Below, piece after piece: positions 1 to 5,682 of a stretch of DNA of 7,505 bases. Source of the DNA: Campylobacteraceae bacterium (GTDB lineage: Bacteria > Campylobacterota > Campylobacteria > Campylobacterales > Sulfurovaceae). Position numbers and translations under genes: made by a program. The stretch is from the NCBI GenBank assembly GCA_027063325.1, contig JAMOSA010000240.1, forward strand, positions 1 through 7,505, in the 5' to 3' direction. The notes under the pieces are model-generated. The model had not been told where the DNA came from. It saw only the letters and a list, made by a program, of their open reading frames with translations, and did no database searches. Position 1 is the stretch's first letter, and every line of letters starts with the position of its first letter.

Positions 1-1
1 A

Positions 2-307
2 GGTAAAGAGGTAGTAGTATATGGCAAACCATTTTATGCTGGTTGGGGAGTAACACAAGATATTCAAAAACTTAACAGAGGTATAAAAAGAGATATATAT
101 GAATTGATTTCAGCTGTTTTGATTTTGTACCCTATATATTATATACCATCAAAAAAAAGATTGGGAAGTGTCGAAGAGGCAATTTGGTACCTCAAACAAG
201 AAAAAAATAGATACAATAACAGTTTTAGTTATAGATATACAAAAGATATTCGTAATATCTTTTTTAGAGTGGTACAAAAGATACTAAAGGGTATATTGAG
301 TGAATAA
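2..307 (+). CDS. kpsC: Capsule polysaccharide beta-Kdo transferase KpsC, C-terminal part (5' truncated by window)
   Basis: An open frame enters from the left edge and ends at TAA 305-307, giving about 101 residues. The first visible residues (YGKPFYAGWGVTQD, encoded from about base 20) are a strongly conserved block of the capsule biosynthesis family. They are followed by an ELISAVLILYP segment and a GSVEEAIWYL motif near the C-terminus, both typical of KpsC tails. In the family, KpsC is a cytoplasmic, membrane-associated protein that extends the oligo-Kdo linker on a phosphatidylglycerol lipid with alternating beta linkages. That linker anchors capsules exported by the ABC-transporter route. 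The final residues (roughly the last 45) are basic and less conserved. The stop codon lies inside the start of kpsS, an 8-base overlap that suggests one operon. The family call is firm; the catalytic domains lie outside the window. Confidence 0.9.
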   Translation, partial: GKEVVVYGKPFYAGWGVTQDIQKLNRGIKRDIYELISAVLILYPIYYIPSKKRLGSVEEAIWYLKQEKNRYNNSFSYRYTKDIRNIFFRVVQKILKGILSE

Positions 308-1514
308 AATTGGTTCAATTGAGGGTAAAAGAGTACTGTTATTGCAAGGACCAATGGGTGACTTTTTTAAAAAACTAGATAGTCACTTCCGCAATAGAGG
401 AGCAATTACTTATAGATTAGGCTTGAATATGGGTGATAGACTCTTTTCATATTCAGACAATTATATACCCTTTAGAGGAAAATCCAAAGAGTGGGAAGAT
501 TTTTTATACAAGTTTTTAATTGACAAAAAGATAGATAAGATATTTCTCTTTGGAGATTGCAGATACTATCAAGCTGTAGCTATTGAGATCTCAAAAAAAC
601 TTGATATAGATGTATTTGTATTTGAGTTGGGTTATGTCAGACCAGATTATATCACTATGGAGAGGTATGGAGTAAATGACTACAGTCGTATCAGTAGAGA
701 TCCTGCATTTTACAGAAAATTGTCAGTTATCAAAAACCCTCCTCCACTCCCTGCCAATCCCAGCAGATTCAAAATGCTATATAGTGCAACACTATACTAT
801 TTAATAGCCAATCTATTTTCATTTCGATATCCACACTATCAGCACCATAGAGATTTCTCAGCCGTAAGGGAAGCATTTTTTGGTATAAGAGGAGCTGTAA
901 GAAAACTTCTGTATCCGCTTAGAGAGAGAAAATATATGCCTATGATTACAGGAGAGCTATCAAAAAAGTACTACTTGGTTCCACTTCAGACACACAATGA
1001 TTTTCAAGTACTTCAGCACTCAAGTTATCTGTCAATAGAGAAGTTTATTATAGAAGTAATAGAATCATTTGCAAAATATGCTCCCAAAAAAACATGGCTT
1101 ATATTCAAACACCACCCAGTTGACAGGGGGCGTAAAAACTATCGTTCATTTATTATGCGTCAAGCAGAATTGTACGGTATAGACAATAGAGTACTGGTAG
1201 TACATGACTTGTATCTACCAACTCTACTTCAGAATGCAAAAGCAACAGTTACAATCAATAGTACAGTAGGATTGACTGCTATTAGCTATGGCATTGCAAC
1301 CATAACTTTGGGAAATGCAATATATGATATAAAAGGACTCACCTCAAAAGGTATGACACTGGATAAATTTTGGAAAAATTATAAAAAACCAAACAAGGAT
1401 TTATATAACAAATTTGTAAACTACCTCATAGACAAAACCCAGTTAAACGGCAGCTTCTACGGAAGATTTCCCGTAGAGTTAGAACAAGATGAGATGTATA
1501 TAGATAAAAAATAG
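300..1514 (+). CDS. kpsS: Capsule polysaccharide beta-Kdo transferase KpsS
   Basis: This 404-residue protein is close to the usual KpsS length of about 390. KpsS is known to add the first beta-Kdo residue to the phosphatidylglycerol acceptor, after which KpsC extends the chain. Visible family motifs are LLLQGPMGDFFKKL (residues 13-26), GDRLFSY (45-51), FGDCRYYQ (84-91), FELGYVRPDYIT (108-119), YPHYQHHR (177-184), PLQTHNDFQV (228-237), FKHHPVDRG (269-277, the histidine-rich nucleotide-sugar region) and TINSTVGLTAISYG (318-331). There is no signal peptide, which fits a cytoplasmic peripheral membrane enzyme. The start is GTG at 300: an in-frame TGA at 297-299 excludes anything further upstream, and AAAGGG at 286-291 lies 8 bases before it. 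The gene overlaps kpsC by 8 bases. Its stop is 5 bases from the convergent moeA stop, so the capsule cluster ends here. Confidence 0.93.
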   Translation: MNKIGSIEGKRVLLLQGPMGDFFKKLDSHFRNRGAITYRLGLNMGDRLFSYSDNYIPFRGKSKEWEDFLYKFLIDKKIDKIFLFGDCRYYQAVAIEISKKLDIDVFVFELGYVRPDYITMERYGVNDYSRISRDPAFYRKLSVIKNPPPLPANPSRFKMLYSATLYYLIANLFSFRYPHYQHHRDFSAVREAFFGIRGAVRKLLYPLRERKYMPMITGELSKKYYLVPLQTHNDFQVLQHSSYLSIEKFIIEVIESFAKYAPKKTWLIFKHHPVDRGRKNYRSFIMRQAELYGIDNRVLVVHDLYLPTLLQNAKATVTINSTVGLTAISYGIATITLGNAIYDIKGLTSKGMTLDKFWKNYKKPNKDLYNKFVNYLIDKTQLNGSFYGRFPVELEQDEMYIDKK

Positions 1515-1515
1515 T

Positions 1516-1555
1516 AATTTTAAAAATTATTAAACAAACTCAAGTTTGTTGAGTT
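1516..1555 (-). terminator. Terminator-like hairpin overlapping the end of moeA
   Basis: On the minus strand a 7-bp stem (AACTCAA/TTGAGTT, 1537-1555) with a 5-base loop is followed by a T-rich stretch (TGTTTAATAATTTTTAAAATT). This is the layout of a weak intrinsic terminator for the moeA operon. The stem is AT-rich and the T tract is interrupted, so efficiency is doubtful. The hairpin lies inside the moeA coding sequence, before its TAA at 1520-1522. On the plus strand no T run follows the hairpin, so it is a poor terminator for kpsS. Confidence 0.3.
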
Positions 1556-2755
1556 ACAAATAGATTCAAATGGTACTACCTTTATAAACTCTCCCTCTTT
1601 TACTTCACTGTTGCTACTCTCAATTACAGCTATACTGTTTGCTTTTGCAAGAGGAGTTATCATACCAGAACCTATCTTGTTATCATCTACTGCTCTCCAG
1701 ATACCAGAGTTTACACTGCCTATTACTATATTGCTTTTGTTTGGTTTTATCTTGAAACTTTTACTATTTTTTGCATAAAAAGAGTCAAAATGGTTACTAT
1801 TTGAACCTGAAATTTTACTAAGAACAGGGATTCCCAATATAAACAGATGAAGCATAGCAGCAAGTGGATTTCCAGGTAGTGAAAGTACAAATGTACTATC
1901 TATAACTCCTGCCATTGTCGGATGTCCTGGTTTTACCCTGATACCGTGAAATAGTATCTCTATGCCATTTTCAATGAAACTCTTCTCCATAAAATCGGCA
2001 ACCCCTATACTTACACCACCGCTTGTAACAATCAAATCATAACTTTTTAATTTTGATAACTGCTCTTTGATACTCTTTGTGCTATCTTTTAGTGCTGGTA
2101 TATATGATACATCATAACCATACCTCTTTAGCATAGCCACTATACCAAAACTGTTACTGTTGTATATCTCATCACTTTCTGCCTCTTCCCAAGGCTCCCT
2201 TAGCTCATCTCCTGAGCTTACAACAGCTATCCTGACTCTTCTAAAAACAGTAACTGATACAATCCCCTGAGATGCCAATATTGAAACTATTGCCTCAGAT
2301 ATTAATGTTCCTTTGGATATAAGCAGTTGACCATCTGTAACCTCTTCACCTCTTAATCTGATATTTGCACCTGTTTTTATCTCTTGTGGCAACACTACTT
2401 TATCATCAGATACTTTGCACATCTCTATGGGTACAACTGCTTCAGAACCATTTGGTACTTTTGCACCGGTCATTATACGATAACAACTGCCATCTTTTAT
2501 GCTAAAATCACCCTTTAATCCGGCTGTAACAGTACCAATTACATCTATCTCTTTACCCAAATCAGATATCTTTATGGCAAATCCATCCATTGCAGAATTG
2601 TCAAATGAGGGAAGATCTTTTTGACAATATATATCCTGGGCTATAACTCTGCCAATAGAGTTATCTATTGTTACAATCTCTATGTTTGTAACTGCTTTTG
2701 CTCTACTTAGTGCTAATTCAATAGCCTCTTTATAATCAATTGCACCTATAGACAC
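1520..2755 (-). CDS. moeA: Molybdopterin molybdenumtransferase MoeA
   Basis: MoeA inserts molybdate into adenylylated molybdopterin, the last common step of molybdenum cofactor synthesis, in the cytoplasm. Numbering from the GTG at 2761, conserved blocks are SFDNSAMDGFAI (52-63, with the Asp59 equivalent), MTGAKVPNGSEAVVPIE (97-113), SSGDEL (182-187), SGGVSIGVADF (247-257), KPGHPT (277-282) and LPGNP (295-299). The length is close to the 411 residues of E. coli MoeA. I choose the GTG at 2755, the third codon of the longest frame, because AGGAG at 2761-2765 lies 5 bases before it. The GTG at 2761 overlaps that Shine-Dalgarno sequence and would have no spacing. Two positions differ from the form I recall for E. 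coli: GEE instead of GED near residue 140, and V254 after GGVSIG. It is the last gene of the bpt operon. About 15 extra residues after the usual end (VVPF) are encoded by a terminator-like hairpin. Confidence 0.94.
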   Translation of the reverse strand: MSIGAIDYKEAIELALSRAKAVTNIEIVTIDNSIGRVIAQDIYCQKDLPSFDNSAMDGFAIKISDLGKEIDVIGTVTAGLKGDFSIKDGSCYRIMTGAKVPNGSEAVVPIEMCKVSDDKVVLPQEIKTGANIRLRGEEVTDGQLLISKGTLISEAIVSILASQGIVSVTVFRRVRIAVVSSGDELREPWEEAESDEIYNSNSFGIVAMLKRYGYDVSYIPALKDSTKSIKEQLSKLKSYDLIVTSGGVSIGVADFMEKSFIENGIEILFHGIRVKPGHPTMAGVIDSTFVLSLPGNPLAAMLHLFILGIPVLSKISGSNSNHFDSFYAKNSKSFKIKPNKSNIVIGSVNSGIWRAVDDNKIGSGMITPLAKANSIAVIESSNSEVKEGEFIKVVPFESICNSTNLSLFNNF

Positions 2756-2763
2756 ACTCACTC

Positions 2764-3480
2764 CTATTTACACGGATCAGACATTTTGGATGGATCTGAG
2801 TACAAATAGACTTCTACTCTTCTATTTAGTGCCATATGTTCTGGTGTATCATTTGCTATTAACGGTTTATTATATGAACACCCTTTTACTACTGGTTTTT
2901 TTCCATTAATAACAAGTAAATTTGCTACACTTCTAGCTCTTGCTTCAGAGAGTTTTTTATTGTATTCATATCCTCCTCTACTGTCTGTAAACCCTGCTAC
3001 CCCAACTGTAGTTTGTGGATACTGCATAAGTACAGCTTTTAATTTATTTACTTTAGCTACTGCTGATGGCTGAAGCTTTGATGAATTTGTAGCAAACATC
3101 ATTTTGTCTCTAAAAATTACTCTAACATAGTCTGGATATTTATTTACAATAATATCTCTATTTGGATCAACAGCTGCTAATGGATCATTACTAACTCCAG
3201 TTCCCAAAGCTTTGGCAACTGCATTTGCCTGTTCATCCAGATAGTAACCAGTCCCTCCACCAACAAGTGCTCCAATCAATGCTCCAACAGCTGCTCTAGT
3301 TCCTTTGTGATGTCCTTTGGTATTGTATCCAATGGCAGCTCCAGCCAATGCTCCTGTAACAGCTCCTGTTTTTGTACGATTATAGCTACTATCTGCTACC
3401 AATCCTGGTTGATTATAACACCCTGTAGTTACAATTGCAACTACTGCAAAAAGTGATACAACTTTAATATTTTTCATCAT
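2764..3480 (-). CDS. OmpA-domain lipoprotein with N-terminal glycine zipper
   Basis: This 238-residue envelope protein has three visible parts. Residues 1-20 are a lipoprotein signal peptide with Cys21 in VTTGC, so it should be lipidated and probably sits in the outer membrane. Residues 39-78 form a glycine zipper (repeated GAxxGA, then IGYNTKGHHKG, then RAAVGALIGALVGG), a likely membrane-inserting or packing hairpin. Residues about 118-228 are an OmpA-type peptidoglycan-binding domain with GFTDSRGGYEYNKKLSEARARSV; Asp166 and Arg181 sit where the family binds diaminopimelate, and LNRRVEVYL closes the domain. The known role of such proteins is to tether the outer membrane to the cell wall. The start ATG at 3480 (followed by a second ATG) has AAGGAG at 3488-3493, 7 bases upstream. 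It lies 15 bases after a small lipoprotein with the same zipper, and just before moeA. It resembles the YiaD or Pal type, but no firm gene name applies. Confidence 0.9.
   Translation of the reverse strand: MMKNIKVVSLFAVVAIVTTGCYNQPGLVADSSYNRTKTGAVTGALAGAAIGYNTKGHHKGTRAAVGALIGALVGGGTGYYLDEQANAVAKALGTGVSNDPLAAVDPNRDIIVNKYPDYVRVIFRDKMMFATNSSKLQPSAVAKVNKLKAVLMQYPQTTVGVAGFTDSRGGYEYNKKLSEARARSVANLLVINGKKPVVKGCSYNKPLIANDTPEHMALNRRVEVYLYSDPSKMSDPCK
3302..3333. repeat. 32-bp direct repeat, copy 1 (glycine-zipper core)
   Basis: This stretch matches 3608-3639 at 30 of 32 bases in the same orientation. It encodes the identical IGYNTKGHHKG core in the OmpA-domain lipoprotein. It reflects shared gene ancestry, or gene conversion between the two lipoprotein genes, rather than a mobile element. 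Confidence 0.8.
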
Positions 3481-3495
3481 TTATACTCTCCTTTT

Positions 3496-3768
3496 TTATT
3501 GATGCCAACCACCATTATCTACCGGTTTTGGATTTTGATTATCTATTGCAGTACCTACAAGTCCACCTGCTAAAGCTCCTGCTACTGCTCCAGCTGCTGC
3601 TCTTGAGCCTTTGTGGTGTCCTTTGGTATTGTAACCAATTACTGCCCCAGTTATTGCTCCAAGTGCAGCTCCTGTAGCTTGTGTATCACTAAGTTCTGGT
3701 GGTGTTGTAGCTGTACATCCTGCTATAAATATTACCAAAATTCCAAATATAATACTCTTTAGTGTCAT
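3496..3768 (-). CDS. Small glycine-zipper lipoprotein
   Basis: This 90-residue protein has a short hydrophobic signal peptide ending in a clear lipobox, FIAGC (Cys18), so it is predicted to be a lipoprotein. Residues 33-72 form a glycine zipper, with GAALGAITGAVIGYNTKGHHKG followed by RAAAGAVAGALAGG. The tail (NQNPKPVDNGGWHQ) is short and polar, and no other domain is present. The zipper matches that of the neighbouring OmpA-domain lipoprotein at about 28 of 40 positions, including an identical 11-residue core, so the two are paralogues of one module. The start ATG at 3768 is set by AAGGAG at 3775-3780, which forms the last two codons of bpt. Only 3 bases separate it from the bpt stop, so translation is probably coupled. 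Function is unknown; an envelope role is inferred from the lipobox and zipper. Confidence 0.87.
   Translation of the reverse strand: MTLKSIIFGILVIFIAGCTATTPPELSDTQATGAALGAITGAVIGYNTKGHHKGSRAAAGAVAGALAGGLVGTAIDNQNPKPVDNGGWHQ
3608..3639. repeat. 32-bp direct repeat, copy 2 (glycine-zipper core)
   Basis: This is the second copy of the 32-bp match to 3302-3333, with 2 mismatches, inside the small lipoprotein gene. The flanks diverge faster than the core, so the core is either under strong protein constraint or kept similar by recombination. Confidence 0.8.
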
Positions 3769-3771
3769 AGT

Positions 3772-4539
3772 TTACTCCTTGTAATTCCAATATTTCCAAT
3801 TTGGTTTATCATATATAGATGGAAAACCATCAAGCAACTGTTGAGGCTTAAACTTTGGCTTATATGCAAAAGCTTTACAACCCTCTACCCAATACCCAAG
3901 ATAGATATACTCCAATCCATATCTTTTTGCCAAATTGATTTGATATAGTAGTGAAAATGTACCTAAAGAGAGTTTGGAATAGTCTGGATCATAGAAAAAA
4001 TAGATTGAACTTATTCCATCTTCTAATATATCTATCAAATCGACACCTACAAGTTTGTTATCTCTAAAGTATAAAACCTCTTTACCAAACTCATAAGCAC
4101 CCTCTACAAAATTTTCATAATACTCTTTGTATGTAATATCTTTGTTGTTCCAGCCATCTTTATCTGATTTCCAATTGTGATACTTCATATAGAGCCTAAT
4201 ATGCTCAGTTGATATTGAAGGCTCTTTTACAACAATATGAGTATCCTCATTTTTGCGTATAACTCTCCTTTGAGATTTTGAATAATTATACTCAGATACA
4301 CAAATTCTCAAGCTTTTACACTCACTGCAACCATTACATATAGGAAAAAAGTAAAAATTACCAAACCTTCTCCAACCCCTCTCTATAACAGCTTGTGCAA
4401 ACTCTTTGGTAGCCCTGTTTACATACTTGTAGTACATTCTGGTCTTTTTTTCTGGTAAGTATGCACAAGGGTAATCCAATGCACAAAAGTCTGTAGATAA
4501 CGGATTTAGCTTATCTTCTGTCTTATTATCTCCATTCAT
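3772..4539 (-). CDS. bpt: Aspartate/glutamate leucyltransferase (Bpt), N-degron pathway
   Basis: Bpt moves leucine from Leu-tRNA to proteins with N-terminal Asp or Glu, marking them for ClpS/ClpAP degradation in the cytoplasm. Numbering the full open frame from 4608, visible features are YPCAYLPEKKTRMYYKYV (46-63), RGWRRFG (77-83), the cysteine cluster CNGCSEC (91-97) followed by SLRICVSEY, SQRRVIRKN (112-120), YKEYYENFVEG (160-170), VDLIDILEDGISSIYFFYDP (189-208) and EYIYLGYWVEGCKAFAYKPKFKP (233-255). These match the family, especially Campylobacter-type sequences. The frame stays open upstream to a TTG at 4608, which would overlap the divergent methyltransferase gene. That extra segment (residues 1-23) looks unlike the family and has no good ribosome site, so I prefer ATG at 4539 (255 residues). 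This start also lacks a Shine-Dalgarno sequence and may be leaderless. It is the first gene of the lipoprotein-moeA operon. Confidence 0.9.
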   Translation of the reverse strand: MNGDNKTEDKLNPLSTDFCALDYPCAYLPEKKTRMYYKYVNRATKEFAQAVIERGWRRFGNFYFFPICNGCSECKSLRICVSEYNYSKSQRRVIRKNEDTHIVVKEPSISTEHIRLYMKYHNWKSDKDGWNNKDITYKEYYENFVEGAYEFGKEVLYFRDNKLVGVDLIDILEDGISSIYFFYDPDYSKLSLGTFSLLYQINLAKRYGLEYIYLGYWVEGCKAFAYKPKFKPQQLLDGFPSIYDKPNWKYWNYKE

Positions 4540-4546
4540 AGGTAAG

Positions 4547-4575
4547 ATTCTATCTAAAATAGGGTAGAATTTCAA
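4547..4575 (-). promoter_or_regulatory. Candidate sigma-70 promoter for the bpt operon
   Basis: Reading the minus strand, TTGAAA (4570-4575) is separated by 17 bases from TAGAAT (4547-4552), near the housekeeping consensus. Transcription would start about 7 bases further on, at or next to the ATG at 4539, which would make the bpt mRNA leaderless. The chance of random -10-like matches is high in AT-rich DNA, so this is a candidate only. Confidence 0.4.
4565..4570 (+). promoter_or_regulatory. Candidate -10 box for the divergent methyltransferase operon
   Basis: TAGAAT lies 23 bases before the ATG at 4594. It would give a leader of roughly 17 bases containing the AGGTGG ribosome site at 4585-4590. 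No good -35 box is visible, but Campylobacterota promoters are known to rely little on -35. The box is the inverted copy of the minus-strand TAGAAT at 4547-4552 and touches the minus-strand -35 box. Confidence 0.3.
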
Positions 4576-4593
4576 AAAAAGTGCAGGTGGTCT

Positions 4594-5289
4594 ATGTTTT
4601 TGTATCAACCTGGTAGTGGATACTGCTACAATAGTGATTCAATATTTCTATTTAAATTTATATCTAAATACAAACCTGTTGGCAGACTGCTTGATGTAGG
4701 TTGTGGAGTAGGAATACTCTCTTTGTTGCTTGGAAGAGATTTTGATATGAGTGTATGTGCAGTAGAGAAACAACAAATTATGTGTGAATATGCCAAAAGA
4801 AACTTTGAATTAAACAAAATAGATGCAAAAGTGGTATGCAAAGATTTTTTGGAATACGAATTTGATAATAGATATGACTGGATAGTATCAAATCCTCCAT
4901 TTTACGCTCCAACTGTTCTGCAAAGTGAAGACAGTGTCAAAAACATAGCCAGATACTCCCACCATCTGCCACTTGAACTCTTTATTGCAAAATGTAGAAA
5001 AGTTATCAAACCAAAGGGATATTTTGCTCTATGTTATGACGCAAAACAGGTTGATAGAGTTCTTGCAACTCTAAGAGATAGAGATTTTGCACCTGAATTT
5101 ATCAGATTTATACATCCAAAGAGTAATAGAGAGGCTAAAATAGTATTGATTTTAGCCAGAGCCGGTTCAAAAGCAGTATGTAAAGTATTACCCCCATGGA
5201 TAATATTTGGAGATAATGGAGAGTATCTAAAAGAGGCAAAAGAGGCTTTTATTGATGCAAATACCCACTCCATAAAAGGTGATTTATAA
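4594..5289 (+). CDS. TrmN6-like tRNA (adenine-N6)-methyltransferase
   Basis: This 231-residue SAM-dependent methyltransferase opens with LYQPGSGYCYNSDSIFL (residues 3-19), the signature N-terminus of the TrmN6/YfiC family. It continues with the SAM-binding motif LLDVGCGVGILSLLLGRDF (32-50), an acidic residue after strand 2 (AVEKQ, 56-60), and the adenine-N6 catalytic motif SNPPFYAP (99-106). In E. coli the family methylates N6 of A37 in tRNA1(Val); the substrate here is inferred from homology. The length is slightly short of E. coli TrmN6 (about 245). ATG at 4594 is preceded by AGGTGG (4585-4590), and it leaves the family N-terminus complete. It is the first gene of a plus-strand run with the cysteine-cluster protein, TPR protein and trpC, divergent from bpt. 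Confidence 0.87.
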   Translation: MFLYQPGSGYCYNSDSIFLFKFISKYKPVGRLLDVGCGVGILSLLLGRDFDMSVCAVEKQQIMCEYAKRNFELNKIDAKVVCKDFLEYEFDNRYDWIVSNPPFYAPTVLQSEDSVKNIARYSHHLPLELFIAKCRKVIKPKGYFALCYDAKQVDRVLATLRDRDFAPEFIRFIHPKSNREAKIVLILARAGSKAVCKVLPPWIIFGDNGEYLKEAKEAFIDANTHSIKGDL

Positions 5290-5298
5290 AGGTTTTTT

Positions 5299-5682
5299 AT
5301 GCAAGAAGAGTTTTTAATAACAAAAGAGGGATACAGTTACAGTTTTGATCCATCTGCTTGTAATAGTTGTGAAGGAGCCTGTTGTACAGGTGAAAGTGGT
5401 TATATATGGGTTAAATATAATGAGATAGAATCAATTGCAAACTATCTAAACATCTCTGTAGATGAATTTGCAAATAATTACCTAAAAAAGATTGGTCACA
5501 GATACTCTTTGATAGAAAAAGTTATAGCAGCAAATAATTATGCCTGTATATTTTTTGATGAGAGTATAAATAGATGTACAATATATCCAGTTAGACCAAA
5601 ACAGTGTATAACATTCCCATTTTGGGAGCAGTATAAAAATAATAAAGATGAGGTAAAAAAAGAGTGTCCTGGAATAAAATAA
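5299..5682 (+). CDS. YkgJ-family cysteine-cluster protein (putative zinc/iron-binding)
   Basis: This 127-residue protein has the YkgJ/CxxCxxxCC pattern. Cys21, Cys24, Cys28 and Cys29 form the N-terminal cluster, and Cys83, Cys93 (in RCTIYPVRP), Cys103 (in KQCITFPFW) and Cys123 (in ECPG) complete eight cysteines. Their spacing matches the family, which is annotated as metal-chelating (zinc or iron-sulfur) with no settled biochemical role. There is no signal peptide, so it is cytoplasmic. ATG at 5299 has AAAGG at 5288-5292, 6 bases before it, overlapping the stop of the methyltransferase gene 9 bases away. Its 3' end overlaps the TPR gene by 19 bases, which points to coupled expression. The family call is firm; the function is not known. 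Confidence 0.88.
   Translation: MQEEFLITKEGYSYSFDPSACNSCEGACCTGESGYIWVKYNEIESIANYLNISVDEFANNYLKKIGHRYSLIEKVIAANNYACIFFDESINRCTIYPVRPKQCITFPFWEQYKNNKDEVKKECPGIK

Noticed and set aside
1456..1477. 7-bp inverted repeat TCTACGG/CCGTAGA near the end of kpsS
   Set aside because: It lies within coding sequence, no T run follows on either strand, and one such repeat is expected by chance.
3302..3639. Direct repeats as a possible mobile element or phase-variable site
   Set aside because: Both copies are in frame and encode the same glycine-zipper core in two intact genes; no transposase or terminal repeats are present.
4540..4608. Extended bpt start at TTG 4608, overlapping the methyltransferase start by 15 bases
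   Set aside because: The added 23 residues do not look like the Bpt family, the TTG has no suitable ribosome site, and ATG 4539 gives a family-like N-terminus.
4626..5273. Minus-strand open frames opposite the methyltransferase gene
   Set aside because: They lie antisense to a clearly conserved gene, have no recognisable domain and no ribosome site of note.
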